Shown: positions 46,301 to 54,388 of the stretch, piece after piece
Layout: each line of letters begins with the position of its first letter
Position numbering within the stretch: position 1 is the stretch's first letter
Assembly: GCA_031426735.1 (NCBI GenBank)
Contig: JASJPK010000069.1
Span: 1-64,000 of the forward strand
Origin: PFJX01 sp031426735
GTDB lineage: Bacteria; Pseudomonadota; Gammaproteobacteria; Burkholderiales; Thiobacillaceae
Direction: 5' to 3'
Length of the DNA stretch: 64,000 nt
Notes under the pieces: model-generated
Told to the model about the DNA's origin: nothing
Database searches by the model: none
What the model saw: only the letters and a program-made list of their open reading frames with translations
Program-made: the position numbers and the translations under genes

Positions 46301-49084
46301 AATCGCATCCAGGCTGTAGGCCGCTTCGTGCGGCAGCGTCACCAGGCCAAACCCGGTCTGCAGCAAACGCTGGCCGGCGGCATGGACCGTGGCGGCGAAA
46401 TGCTGGCTGAGCCGCATGTCGCGCGGCTTGTGTACCAGATCGTGCAGGCTGCTCAGCAGCGGCGGCAGCAGCAGGATGCCGAGTACCGCCAGGGTCCAGA
46501 ACGGGGGCGAGCCCAACAAGGTCCAGCCGAGCAACAGCAGCAGCGTCAATACCGCCGGTATCAGGCTGCGGCGCAGATTGTCGAACAGCTTCCAGCGCGA
46601 CAGCAGCGTCAGCGGATTCCGCCGGCGTTGTCCGTCTGCAGCGGGCGCCCAAGGCAGCAGCCAGCCGAGCAATTGCCAGTCGCCACGAATCCAGCGATGG
46701 CGGCGGTCGACATCGGCGTCGTAGCGGGCCGGATATTCCTCGTACAACTGCACATCGCTCAACAGGCCGGCGCGGGCGTGGCAGCCTTCCAGCAGGTCGT
46801 GGCTGAGAATGCGGTTTTCCGGAAACCGCCCGGCCAGCGCCTGCTCGAAGGCGGCGACGTCGTAAATGCCCTTGCCGATGAAGGAACCTTCCTGGAACGC
46901 GTCCTGATAGACGTCGGAGACAGCGCGGGTGTACGGATCGATCCCCGGTTCGCCGCCGTTCAGGCGGGCATAGCGCGACTGGCTGGCGCCGGGCAGGCTG
47001 ACACTGACGCGCGGTTGCAGGATGCCGTAGCCGGTGCAGACGCGGCCCAGCGCCGCATCGTAGACCGCACGGTTGAGCGGGTGCGCCAGGGTGCCGACGA
47101 ACTGCTGTGCGGCTTCGCGCGGCAACTGCGTGTCGGTATCCAGCGTGATGACGTATTTGATGCCGGTGAGCACACCGGTGTTGCCGACCAGCAGCGAGAA
47201 CGCAGCGCTATCGCCATCGAGCAGCAGCCGGTTCAGGTCCGCCAGCTTGCCGCGTTTGCGCTCATAGCCCATCCAGATCCGGTCATGTGGATTCCAGCGG
47301 CGCGGACGGTGCAGCAGAAAGAAGATGTCGCGGCCATGGTCCTGATCGCCATGGGCGTAGTGCGCATTCAGCGCTTCGATCCGCTCCCGCGCCAATTGCA
47401 GCAGGGCGTCATCCTCCGGCAGGGTTTCCTGGCTGGCATCGCGAAAGTCGGTCAACAGGGCGAAGTACAGATTGGCGCCGCGATTGGCCAGAAAGCGCAC
47501 TTCCAGCGCCTCGACCAGACGCTCGATGTTGTGCGGACTGGTCAGCATGGTCGGCACCACCACCAGGGTGCGATATTGCGGCGGAATGCCGGCGGAGAAA
47601 TCCATCCGCGGCAGCGGATGCGGCACCGCCAGCAAGGTGGCCAGCCAGTTCACCAGCGCCGTGGCGAGCTGGCCGGTGGCGAGCAGGGCGAGGATGCCGG
47701 TCAGGACGAGCAGCCAGCCGCCGACGCCATCGCTCCAGGCCCGCGCCAGCAGGCCCGCGCTGAGCAGCAGCGTCAGCAAGGTGATTGCACCCAGATAGAG
47801 CAACAGCGGCGAGTTGCCCGCCTGGCGATGCAGGCGCAGCGCGAAGGGCAGGCGCGCCCCTGTGGCGCGTTCCAGCTCGGGGCGGCCCTGGTCGATCAGA
47901 AAGTAGCCAACATGGGCGCTGCGTGCCGACTCGCCCTGCGCAGCCGCCTGGGCCAGTTCGATGGCGCGGCTGGCCACCGCCTCTTCGCTGAGTCCGCTGT
48001 GCTTCGCAATGGACTCGACCACGTGGCGGTAGCGGTCGCGGCTGGCGAAATTCATGGCGCCATAGGCCGCAGCCGGATCGCAGCGCAAGATCCGTTCGAC
48101 CACGCTCATCGCCTCGACGAACTCGCGCCAGTCCATGCTGCCGAGGAAGCGCAGGCTGCCGATGCTGTTGCTGATGGAAACCTGGTCGGCAGCCTGCTGC
48201 TGGTTGCCGGCGCGCACCAACTGCTCGATGCTGAGTCCCGACTCGGCCAGTTGCTGTTCGATCCAGGTCAGCGGCAAGGCCAGGGCGAGCCCCTGTCCCT
48301 GCAAACGCCGCGCCAGTTCCGACACGAACGGCGGCGTCATCGGCGGCTTCGAGCGCGCCATGTCGGCGATGACCAGGATCAGATTCTTCGGGTCCTTGCG
48401 GGCGATCTCCGCCAGCGTATCCGCCCAGGTCATCGCCAGATTCTGGTTCTCGCGTCCGACTGCGATGCGCACCGCGACACGGCGCAGATTCTCGATCAAG
48501 GCCAGGCGCAGCATGATCGGAATGGCCCACAACTCGCCCAGACGTAACGGCGTGACGGTCTGATAGGCAGCGACGAAGCGGCTGAGACTGTCCGGGTCGA
48601 CGCGGCCGTCGCCATGCGCAATGGTTTCCAGGGCGATGTCGTACACCCGCGGCAAGCCGCTCGACGTGCCTGCGGCCAGGCTCGGCAGTTCCCGGCTATA
48701 GCCCTTGGGCAAGTGGCAGCGGGCGGTGCGAATCTGCTCTTCGATCAGATAGAAGTTGTCGAGCAGCCATTCGCCGGCCGGCGAAATACGGTGCTTTGCC
48801 GCCACCGCCAGCGTCAGCTGGTGACTGGTCTCGACCAGCACCGTCTCGTTTGCGGCCAGGCGCGCCAGCAACAGATCCGGTGCCCGTTGCGACGCCAAGC
48901 GATGGGTGGCGGCAAGGCGAGCGCCATGCAGCGCCATCTGATCGACGCTGAACAATTCGGCGCGCAGCGGCGGTTCTGCGTCGGGGGATGTTCGTGGCAA
49001 GCCGCTGCTGCGCGGCTGCCTGAGCCACTGTTGCAAATATCCGAGGAGCTTGCTGCCAGCGTTCAATTCAGTGAGCCTTTGCAA
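40310..49084 (-). CDS. ndvB: Cyclic beta-1,2-glucan synthase (NdvB/ChvB type)
   Basis: A giant 2,924-residue inner-membrane enzyme that makes, elongates and cyclises beta-1,2-glucan. Order: N-terminal domain (ELFSVDQMALHGARLA), membrane helices (about 425-480), GT84 glycosyltransferase with KYVITLDTDTQLPREA (about 640), membrane helices (about 850-910), a glucoamylase-like domain, then GH94 phosphorylase-type domains. The acidic catalytic segment is GSGDWNDGMNRVGVHGKGE near the C terminus. The start is uncertain: TTG 49084 is the only early option and has no clear ribosome site. Cyclic glucans serve in osmoadaptation and host interaction. A 12-base tandem repeat lies inside. Confidence 0.93.
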   Translation of the reverse strand: MQRLTELNAGSKLLGYLQQWLRQPRSSGLPRTSPDAEPPLRAELFSVDQMALHGARLAATHRLASQRAPDLLLARLAANETVLVETSHQLTLAVAAKHRISPAGEWLLDNFYLIEEQIRTARCHLPKGYSRELPSLAAGTSSGLPRVYDIALETIAHGDGRVDPDSLSRFVAAYQTVTPLRLGELWAIPIMLRLALIENLRRVAVRIAVGRENQNLAMTWADTLAEIARKDPKNLILVIADMARSKPPMTPPFVSELARRLQGQGLALALPLTWIEQQLAESGLSIEQLVRAGNQQQAADQVSISNSIGSLRFLGSMDWREFVEAMSVVERILRCDPAAAYGAMNFASRDRYRHVVESIAKHSGLSEEAVASRAIELAQAAAQGESARSAHVGYFLIDQGRPELERATGARLPFALRLHRQAGNSPLLLYLGAITLLTLLLSAGLLARAWSDGVGGWLLVLTGILALLATGQLATALVNWLATLLAVPHPLPRMDFSAGIPPQYRTLVVVPTMLTSPHNIERLVEALEVRFLANRGANLYFALLTDFRDASQETLPEDDALLQLARERIEALNAHYAHGDQDHGRDIFFLLHRPRRWNPHDRIWMGYERKRGKLADLNRLLLDGDSAAFSLLVGNTGVLTGIKYVITLDTDTQLPREAAQQFVGTLAHPLNRAVYDAALGRVCTGYGILQPRVSVSLPGASQSRYARLNGGEPGIDPYTRAVSDVYQDAFQEGSFIGKGIYDVAAFEQALAGRFPENRILSHDLLEGCHARAGLLSDVQLYEEYPARYDADVDRRHRWIRGDWQLLGWLLPWAPAADGQRRRNPLTLLSRWKLFDNLRRSLIPAVLTLLLLLGWTLLGSPPFWTLAVLGILLLPPLLSSLHDLVHKPRDMRLSQHFAATVHAAGQRLLQTGFGLVTLPHEAAYSLDAILRTLGRLLFTRQRLLEWNPSGEHEPGSRHDLAAALRNMAFAPLLAGGSGIALAALYPAALWVATPILLLWLASPAIAWWISLPLPRREARLSSEQTRYLGCIARKTWAFFETFVGPDDHWLPPDNYQEYRAATLAHRTSPTNMGLALLANLSAHDFGYIPAGQLLERTANSLETMAGLDRHRGHFFNWYDTQSLRPLHPAYISTVDSGNLAGHLLTLRAGLIALLDQPILAPRWLDGLRETLDILEQVVDDSVPVTLTQFRLDLSAMPNTLPAAQSLLDRLTQAATAISDRLGHTPESQASWWARTLARQCQAVRDELLLLAPWSVLQPAPVPGGSIDFADIDNIPTLRSLAGLEVVLSAEPASSLATPAQAAWLAELHRHVGQGSERAQARIAVIQRLAVQAGELANMEYGFLYDKAARLLSIGYNVDDRRRDTSYYDLLASEARLSVFVAIAQGQLPQECWFALGRLLTAAGGEPILLSWSGSMFEYLMPQLVMPTYDHTLLDQTARAAVARQIEYGQQLGLPWGMSESGYNTVDLQLNYQYRAFGVPGLGLKRGLGEDQVIAPYATVLALMVAPDAACLNLQRLSTAGAEGWFGFYEAIDYTPVRQRRGESHAMVRSYMAHHQGMSLLALATLLLDRPMQKRFAADPLFQATLLLLQERIPRAAALYAHSTELSGTQAGAKTPEMPIRVLNNPDSPVPEVQLLSNGRYHVMLTHAGGGYSRWNDLAVTRWREDGVRDAWGTFTYLRDVVSGATWSSAHQPCLRRAEHFEAIFSEGRAEFRRRDKGDNKGNNKGNNKGNDFDFDTHTDIVVSPEDDIELRRVRITNRADAPRTIEITSYAEVVLATPAADALHPAFSNLFVQSEIVEACQAIFCTRRPRSREEHTPWLFHLMSVHDAEVDQISYETDRARFVGRGRDVAAPLAMEAAGALSGSQGSVLDPVVAIRCRITLAPEQSASIDLVYGITDSRVTALNLVEKYQDRRLADRVFELAWTHAQVLLRQIDASEADAQLYGRLANSILYAHAGLRADSNVLMKNRRGQSGLWGYAISGDLPIVLLRIADLANIELVRQLIQAHAYWRLKGLVVDLVIWNEDRAGYRQALQDQILGLVAVGLESQVIDRPGGIFIRSAEQISEEDRILFQTVARVILSDSRGTLAEHLNRPPPPEVRVPRLAASRLPSPETPASFELPQRELILANGLGGFTPDGREYVITTTPQQLTPAPWVNVLANPQFGSVISESGQAYTWGENAHEFRLTPWHNDPVSDAGGEAFYLRDEDSGQFWSPTPLPRRGATPYVSRHGFGYSVFEHSESGIHSELWVYVATAAALKFSVLKLRNQSGRARRLSATGYVEWVLGDLRAKSAMHIATEVDPYSGAIYARNAYNTEFPDRIAFFDVDDPQRTFTCDRTEFIGRNGSLAKPAALGRSHLSGKLGSGLDPCAALQVGCNLADGEEREIVFRLGLGGIPGGDDANRLVHRFRGNDAAHRVLEEVWKFWNHSLGAVQVETPDQSLNVLSNGWLQYQVMACRMWARSGFYQSGGAFGFRDQLQDAMALVHAEPGLLRAQLLLCASRQFREGDVQHWWHPPAGRGVRSHCSDDYLWLALATSRYVLCSGDTGVLEEAVPFLEGRPLNPDDESYYDLPGRAEGTESLYQHCVRAIRHGMRFGEHGLPLIGSGDWNDGMNRVGVHGKGESVWLSFFLSEVLRQFGALAGRHDDPAFAAFCTTQGNRLRENIELHAWDGAWYRRAWYDDGTPLGSAGNAECQIDSISQSWSVLSGSGEDFNNGERARNAMLAVDERLVRREAGLVQLLDPPFDQTDLDPGYIKGYVPGVRENGGQYTHAAIWAAMAFAALGDSRRAWEITTLINPANHAKSKEAVATYKVEPYVMAADVYAVSPHTGRGGWTWYTGSAGWMYRLILESLLGLRLDVDKLHIAPCLPAHWPGFKLHYRFRETVYHISVVQDGAAGLSVDGVDLDTPAIPMVDDHRDHNVEVRVKAR
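43898..43943 (-). repeat. 12-base tandem repeat inside the glucan synthase gene
   Basis: The unit GTTGCCCTTGTT (plus strand) occurs three times without change (43898-43933), plus a degenerate fourth (43934-43943). On the coding strand it gives repeated N-K-G-N, in the stretch RRRDKGDNKGNNKGNNKGND (20 residues). Length changes would stay in frame. It falls between two structured parts of the GH94 region and probably forms a flexible loop. Confidence 0.9.
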
Positions 49085-49125
49085 AATATTTCGATGTCAC
49101 GAAGCGCAACCCACGCAGCGTTTGA

Positions 49126-50274
49126 TTAATCCCCCAGCAACTCGGCCACCGGTTCAAGTTGCTCGACATGTTGCGCCACCACTTTCACGATGGCCGTGAT
49201 CGGCATGCTCAGCAGCATGCCCCAGATACCCCACAACCAGGTCCAGAACAGCAGCGAGACGAACACTGCCGCCGTGTTCATGCGGGCGATGCGGCCGGTC
49301 AGCCAGGTGGTGATGAAGGTCCCGACCAGTGTGGCCAGCGTCAGCGAAGCGGCGGCGACCAGCAGCGCGGTCGACAACGCATCGAACTGCATGAAGGCGG
49401 CCAGACCGATGCCAACCGCGGTGGCTGCCGGACCGAAGTAGGGAATCAGATGGAGGAGGCCGGCGGCTACCGCCCAGGCACCGGCGTTTTCCAGCCCGAT
49501 CCAGCGCAGTGCGAACCAGGTCAGCAAGCCGAGCAGCAGGTTGGTCGCCAGCAGCATCAGCATGTAGCGCTGGATCGAGGCGTTGATGTCATCCAGGATA
49601 TGCACGGTGATTTTCTTGCTCGACAACGACGGCCCGGTCAGACGCACCAGCTTGCGCTTGTAGGTGTCGCCGGAGAGCAGCAGGAAGAAAGTCAGGAACA
49701 GCACCATGGCGGCCTGGCCGATCATGCCGGCGGCCCCCATCGAGCCGGACCAGAGGAAGTCGCCGAATTTGAAACCGGGCGTGTCGAGGACCACGCGTGT
49801 CGTTCGCTGTTTCGGCGTCGCCGCCACACCGGCTGCCTGGCTTGTCGCTTGCTCCAGCTCGCTGGCGGCGGTCTGTATCTTCTGCATGGTGCTGTCCTGG
49901 CCCTGGCGCAGACTGGCAACGCCGGTCGTCAACTCGCTCACCGCCGCGGGCAACTGTTCCAGGATGGTGCGCACCTGTCCGCGCAGCGCGTAGCTGCCCA
50001 GCACGAGCGCTGCGACGACAGCCAGCATGACGATGGCAGCACCCGCCAGACGCGGGATCTTGATCCGTTCGAGCCAGACGACGAGCGGGTTCAGGGTGTA
50101 GGCGAACAGGATGCCGAGCAGCAGGGAAATGACGAAGCTCTGCGCCCATTCCAAGGCAAACACCACCGCAACGGTGGCGAGCAGGGTCAACGCCAGGCCA
50201 TGCCGACCCTCGGCCAGGCGAATTGACGGCGGCGCCACGGTGGCTTGAGCGGCAGGTGCGACTTCAGGGGGCAA
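49126..50274 (-). CDS. AI-2E/PerM-family membrane transporter
   Basis: A 382-residue membrane protein of the AI-2E (TqsA/PerM/UPF0118) family. It has two N-terminal helices (ALTLLATVAVVFALEWAQSF and FVISLLLGILFAYTL), a long soluble loop of about 110 residues, and a C-terminal block of helices with WLGIWGMLLSMPITAIVK-like ending (LWGIWGMLLSMPITAIVKVV). TTG 50274 is supported by GGGAG 6-8 bases upstream. Family members export signals or sodium; the substrate is unknown. It follows the BON gene after a hairpin. Confidence 0.88.
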   Translation of the reverse strand: MPPEVAPAAQATVAPPSIRLAEGRHGLALTLLATVAVVFALEWAQSFVISLLLGILFAYTLNPLVVWLERIKIPRLAGAAIVMLAVVAALVLGSYALRGQVRTILEQLPAAVSELTTGVASLRQGQDSTMQKIQTAASELEQATSQAAGVAATPKQRTTRVVLDTPGFKFGDFLWSGSMGAAGMIGQAAMVLFLTFFLLLSGDTYKRKLVRLTGPSLSSKKITVHILDDINASIQRYMLMLLATNLLLGLLTWFALRWIGLENAGAWAVAAGLLHLIPYFGPAATAVGIGLAAFMQFDALSTALLVAAASLTLATLVGTFITTWLTGRIARMNTAAVFVSLLFWTWLWGIWGMLLSMPITAIVKVVAQHVEQLEPVAELLGD

Positions 50275-50293
50275 AACGGTCTCCCAACGACTA

Positions 50294-50315
50294 CGGCCGG
50301 AACTCGGTCCGGCCG
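50294..50315 (-). terminator. Stem-loop between the first BON gene and the AI-2E gene
   Basis: CGGCCGGA (50294-50301) pairs with TCCGGCCG (50308-50315) around six bases. It lies just upstream of the AI-2E ribosome site on the minus strand, after the BON stop (50337). There is no U tract, so it may be a partial terminator or an RNA stabiliser. Confidence 0.45.
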
Positions 50316-50336
50316 CAGTGCGTGATCAAAACGCGC

Positions 50337-50651
50337 TTACTTGAGGCGCATGTCGTTCTTGACGGATTTCACGCCGCTGACGCCGCTGGCCAGTTCGACT
50401 GCCCGGTTTGCCGCGGCCTGCGAGCTGACGAAGCCGCTCAGCTGCACGATGCCCTTGAAGGTCTCGACGTTGATCTCGGTGGCCTTGGTGAGCGGATCGT
50501 CGATCAGGGCCGCCTTCACCTTGGTGGTGATGACGGTGTCGTCGACATACTGGCCGGTGCCTTCCTTCTGCGGCGTGGATGAACATCCGGCGGCGGCGGC
50601 CAGCGTAACGGCCAGGAACACTGCGGAAACGTATTTATTGAGGTTTTTCAT
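50337..50651 (-). CDS. BON-domain lipoprotein (copy 1)
   Basis: A 104-residue envelope lipoprotein. The lipobox is AAAGC (residues 18-22), followed by SSTPQKEGTGQYVDD and one BON domain (VITTKVKAALIDDPLTKATE, then VQLSGFVSSQAAANRAVELA). BON domains bind phospholipid or peptidoglycan and are typical of osmotic or envelope stress proteins such as OsmY. ATG 50651 has GGAGA upstream. It is about 80% identical by eye to copy 2 at 50698, a recent tandem duplication. Confidence 0.9.
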   Translation of the reverse strand: MKNLNKYVSAVFLAVTLAAAAGCSSTPQKEGTGQYVDDTVITTKVKAALIDDPLTKATEINVETFKGIVQLSGFVSSQAAANRAVELASGVSGVKSVKNDMRLK

Positions 50652-50697
50652 GGTTGATTCTCCAGTTGTGTTGGGCAGGTCTGCTGCCGGCGAGGAC

Positions 50698-51012
50698 TTA
50701 TTTGAGCCGCATTTCGTTGGTGACGGCTTTGACGCCGCCGATGTTGCGTGCCAGTTCAACCGCCCTGTTCGCCGCTGCTTGCGAGCTGACGAAACCGCTC
50801 AGTTGGACCACGCCCTTGAAGGTCTCGACGTTGATTTCGATGGCCTTGGTGAGGGGGTCTTCGATCAGGGCCGCTTTCACCTTGGCGGTGATGACGCTGT
50901 CATCGAAATACTGGCCGACCCCTTCCTTCTGCGGTGTCGAAGAACAGCCCGCTGCGGTGAGCAGCGAAGCGGCCAGGAAAATGGCGGAAAGATATTTGTG
51001 TAGGTGTTTCAT
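50698..51012 (-). CDS. BON-domain lipoprotein (copy 2)
   Basis: A 104-residue paralog of the preceding gene (lipobox TAAGC; BON domain VITAKVKAALIEDPLTKAIE to VTNEMRLK). ATG 51012 has GGAGAAG upstream. The 46-base gap to copy 1 and the identical context sequence (GGAGAA...CAACC) show that the duplicated unit includes the ribosome site. The 150 bases upstream of this gene contain an 8-bp inverted repeat (51069-51076 with 51100-51107) of unknown role. Confidence 0.9.
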   Translation of the reverse strand: MKHLHKYLSAIFLAASLLTAAGCSSTPQKEGVGQYFDDSVITAKVKAALIEDPLTKAIEINVETFKGVVQLSGFVSSQAAANRAVELARNIGGVKAVTNEMRLK

Positions 51013-51162
51013 GGTTGCTTCTCCAGAAAGTTTTAGTAGAGGGCCGCGCATTAGGGGCTTCACTTGCGCACCTTGCGAAACCTGGATCGCAGCGTAGATG
51101 CAAGGTGCTGGCTTGTCGGTACGCTGTCGCACATAACGCAGCAGGCCGTGCGGCGACAATTT

Positions 51163-53682
51163 TCAGAGCGGGGTTGCTTCCGCTTCTTTCTGCGCCAACT
51201 GAGTTTCTCCGTTGGCAAGAAGCCGCCCGAAGCCCTCGCCGGACAAGGGGTGGCTGAATTGATAACCTTGCCCAACTTCGCATTGCCGCGTCTGCAGAAA
51301 GGTGAGTTGTTCCGGCGTTTCCACACCCTCGGCAATGACCCGCTGGTTGAGGTTTCTGCCGATGCCGATGACGGTGCTGACGATGATGGCGTCGTTGCTA
51401 TCGGTAATGATGTCGCGCACGAGCGACTGGTCGATCTTGAGGGTGTCAATGGGAAAGCTCTTCAGGTTGCTCAGGCTCGAATAGCCGGTGCCGAAGTCGT
51501 CGATAGCCAGCCGTACCCCCATCGCCTTTAGCGCATGCAACACGGCCGCCGACGATTCTGCATCGTGCATCAGAATGCGTTCGGTCAGTTCCAGTTCGAG
51601 AAAACGTGGCGCCAGGCCGGTCTCCCGCAGAATCAGAGCGATACCGTCGAGAAAATTAGGTTGGCGGAATTCCAGTGCGGAAATGTTGACTGCCACCGGC
51701 ACTGCAGGCAGGCCCGCGTCCAGCCAGGACTGGACTTGTCGGCAGGCTTCGCGCATCACCCAGCGGCCGATCGGCACAATGAGGCCGCACTGCTCCGCAA
51801 TCGCCACGAATTGCCCGGGGAGGACCAGCCCAAGTTCCGGCTCCTGCCAGCGGAGCAGCGCCTCGGTTCCGGTTATCGCACCTGAGGCCAGATCGATCTG
51901 CGGTTGGTAATGCAGCAGGAACTCGCCCTGTTTCAGGGCGCGGCGCAGACTGGTTTCTACGGCCTGGCGGTGGATCGCGTTGGTGTTCATGTCGGCGCGG
52001 AAGAACTGATACTGGCTGCGGCCGGCGGCCTTGGCGTGAAACATCGCGGTGTCCGCGTTCTGCAATACATCGTCGACGTTGCTACCGTCGTCCGGAAAGA
52101 TGCTGATGCCGATGCTCATGCCGACATGCAGTTCGTGTCCATCTATCAGGTGCAGCAACTCGAACGCGGCGAGCAGTTTTTCTGCAATGCGGGTGGCCGC
52201 TTGCGGGTCTTCTATTTCGGCCAGCAGGATCACGAACTCGTCGCCACCCTGGCGACACACCGTGTCGGTGTCGCGCACACTGCTGGTCAGGCGTTCCGCG
52301 ACAGACTTCAAGAGCAGATCACCGATGGCATGTCCGAGCGAGTCGTTGATGTGCTTGAAATAATCCAGGTCGATGAACAGCAATGCGATCTGCTTCTTGT
52401 GCCGGTTGGCCAGCCTGATCGCCTGGGACAGTCGTTCTGTCAGCAGCAACCGATTCGGCAAGCCGGTAAGAAAATCATGCTGCGCCAGATGCGCCATCTT
52501 CAGCGTCATCGCGCGCGACAGGCTGACGTCGTGGAACACCATCACCGCGCCGATGACCTGGCCTTCGCGGTTGTGTATCGGCGCGGCGGAATCCTCAATG
52601 GCGGATTCGGTGCCGTCGCGGCGGATCAGCACGCTATCCTGAGCCATTTCCACGGTCTGGTTTTTCCGGATGGCGTGCAGCGCCGGATTCGTGGCGGTCT
52701 GGCGCGAGGCGCCATCGACGATCTGAAACACCTTGGTCAGCGGCTGGCCGATGGCTTCTTCGCGCGACCAACCGGTCATTTTTTCCGCCACCAGATTCAG
52801 ATAGGTCACATTGCCCGGCAGGTCGGTGGTCAGCACGGCGTCGCCGATCGAATTAAGCGTAACCTGGGCGCGCTCTTTTTCCTCGAACAACGCCTCTTCC
52901 GTCACCTTGCGCTCGGTGATGTCCTCCACCGTCTGCACCAGGCCAAGCGCTCTCCGTCCGTCCAGCATGGCGGCGCTGTTGACGCGCGTCCAGACCACGC
53001 TCGCGTCGGCCTGCTGAAAGCGGTACTCGGTCTGGAAAGGCTCCTGGCTGCGCGCCGAGATGCGCCACTCGGCAAGGACACGCTCGCGATCTTCCGGGTG
53101 GATCGCCATGCTCCAGTTGGTGCCCAATGTCTGTGCCTGGTTCAGTCCCGATATCATTTGGTACGCCGTGTTGGTATAGACACAGCTGCCTTCGGCATTG
53201 GAAACGAATATACCCAGCGGGGAGGCATCGCTGATCGCGCGAAAGCGCGCCTCACTGGTGCGCAGTTCTTCCTGGACATCCTTGCGTTCGATCAGATAGC
53301 GCAGTGCGCGCGGCAACCAGTGCGCGTCGAGGTGGCTTTTGACCAGATAGTCATGCGCGCCGTGCTGCACGGCCTGGTTCGCGCCGGCTTCATCGCCCGC
53401 CGTAGTGAGCACCATGATCAGCGCATTCGGTGCAGCCTGGCTCACCTGATCGAACACCGCGATGCCCTGGCAGTCGGGCAGCGTCAGGTCGAGCAGAATC
53501 ACCTCGACTGCAGCCCTGCCCAGTCGTTCCAGCGCTTGGTCAAGTCGCGTAACCGATTCGACCTGAAACGGGCACCCTTCAGCAGCGACGAGCGCCTGCT
53601 GGATCAGCCTGGCATCGGCGGCATCGTCTTCAACCAGCAGTACGCTGGTCGGAGCGGTGTTCAGCAGCGGCTTATGTGGCAT
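51163..53682 (-). CDS. REC-PAS-PAS-GGDEF-EAL c-di-GMP regulator
   Basis: An 839-residue cytoplasmic signalling protein. A receiver domain (D19-D20, phospho-acceptor D65 in ILLDLTLPDC) is followed by two PAS domains (about 145-265 and 270-390), a GGDEF domain with intact signature RQGGDEFVILLAE, and an EAL domain with EALLRW, LELTERILMHD, DDFGTGYSSL and EGVETPEQ. Both catalytic motifs look intact, so synthesis and hydrolysis of c-di-GMP are both possible. It is controlled by phosphorylation at the N terminus; the cognate kinase is not in the window. It lies 9 bases after the zinc-ribbon gene. Confidence 0.93.
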   Translation of the reverse strand: MPHKPLLNTAPTSVLLVEDDAADARLIQQALVAAEGCPFQVESVTRLDQALERLGRAAVEVILLDLTLPDCQGIAVFDQVSQAAPNALIMVLTTAGDEAGANQAVQHGAHDYLVKSHLDAHWLPRALRYLIERKDVQEELRTSEARFRAISDASPLGIFVSNAEGSCVYTNTAYQMISGLNQAQTLGTNWSMAIHPEDRERVLAEWRISARSQEPFQTEYRFQQADASVVWTRVNSAAMLDGRRALGLVQTVEDITERKVTEEALFEEKERAQVTLNSIGDAVLTTDLPGNVTYLNLVAEKMTGWSREEAIGQPLTKVFQIVDGASRQTATNPALHAIRKNQTVEMAQDSVLIRRDGTESAIEDSAAPIHNREGQVIGAVMVFHDVSLSRAMTLKMAHLAQHDFLTGLPNRLLLTERLSQAIRLANRHKKQIALLFIDLDYFKHINDSLGHAIGDLLLKSVAERLTSSVRDTDTVCRQGGDEFVILLAEIEDPQAATRIAEKLLAAFELLHLIDGHELHVGMSIGISIFPDDGSNVDDVLQNADTAMFHAKAAGRSQYQFFRADMNTNAIHRQAVETSLRRALKQGEFLLHYQPQIDLASGAITGTEALLRWQEPELGLVLPGQFVAIAEQCGLIVPIGRWVMREACRQVQSWLDAGLPAVPVAVNISALEFRQPNFLDGIALILRETGLAPRFLELELTERILMHDAESSAAVLHALKAMGVRLAIDDFGTGYSSLSNLKSFPIDTLKIDQSLVRDIITDSNDAIIVSTVIGIGRNLNQRVIAEGVETPEQLTFLQTRQCEVGQGYQFSHPLSGEGFGRLLANGETQLAQKEAEATPL

Positions 53683-53691
53683 CGCGGCAGC

Positions 53692-53907
53692 CTATTTCTG
53701 CGTGGGATCGGGTGGCACCCGCAGATTGCCTTCCCAATCGCAGCCCAGAGAGGCGCAGTGGTAACGGTAGACCGGCATGAAAACGTTGATGAGGTGATCG
53801 AACGAACGCCGCTGAACGCGGTACACCGAGCCACCGCAGCGCGGGCATATCCCGCCGCTAGCGATATGCGGCACGCGCGGCGGGGTTGAACAGGCAAGTT
53901 TCTGCAT
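53692..53907 (-). CDS. Small zinc-ribbon protein
   Basis: A 71-residue protein with two Cys pairs: C21-x2-C24 (ICPRCGG) and C51-x4-C56 (YHCASLGCDWEG). This is a zinc-ribbon layout. A good AAGGA site precedes the ATG at 53907. It ends 9 bases before the REC-PAS-GGDEF-EAL gene and is probably co-transcribed with it. No catalytic motif is seen; nucleic-acid or protein binding is the usual role of such ribbons. Confidence 0.7.
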   Translation of the reverse strand: MQKLACSTPPRVPHIASGGICPRCGGSVYRVQRRSFDHLINVFMPVYRYHCASLGCDWEGNLRVPPDPTQK

Positions 53908-53989
53908 GAATGCAGTCCTTTCGGGAAACGCCTAAGTCGAACTAGCGCAGCGACATGCCACACAAGCTCGGGCGCGGAAAGCGCGTAGG

Positions 53990-54193
53990 TCAGTCCTTGC
54001 TGCGCGCTTCAAAATCCTTGATCTGCTGTTCGGCTTCGTTTTTCGAGACGCCGTAGGCTTCCTGCACCTTGCCGACCAACTCGTCACGCTTGCCGGCGAT
54101 GACGTCGAGGTGATCGTCTGTCAGCTTGCCCCATTGCGCTTGTACCTTGCCCCTGAACTGCTTCCAGTTACCTTGAACGATGTCCCAGTTCAT
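53990..54193 (-). CDS. CsbD-family stress protein (copy 1)
   Basis: A 67-residue protein starting at ATG 54193 (GGAGT upstream). MNWDIVQGNWKQFRGKVQAQ followed by WGKLTDDHLDVIAGKRDELV is the CsbD signature. CsbD is a small, charged, helical general-stress protein of unknown mechanism, sigma-B-controlled in Bacillus and common in proteobacterial stress regulons. Another CsbD gene lies at 56.3 kb. Confidence 0.92.
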   Translation of the reverse strand: MNWDIVQGNWKQFRGKVQAQWGKLTDDHLDVIAGKRDELVGKVQEAYGVSKNEAEQQIKDFEARSKD

Positions 54194-54388
54194 GTCCGAC
54201 TCCTTTGGTTCGTATTCCGAGTGGCGGAATCGCCAGTCGCGCATCCTGCTGGATGCCATTGAGAAATTAATTGCCCAGGCAAACGCAGTCTGTTCGGTGA
54301 CGTACATTGATAGGACTTTCATGGGCTGCCACTGACTCACACTTTGTGTAGTGATGCGCGCATCAGTGAGTCCTGCTCACCGGACATC

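Noticed and set aside
46214..48547. 777-codon open frame on the plus strand inside the glucan synthase gene
   Set aside because: It is antisense to a clear multidomain enzyme; its composition (Gln/Arg/Ala-rich) is what GC-rich codon bias gives in the opposite frame, and no domain is visible.
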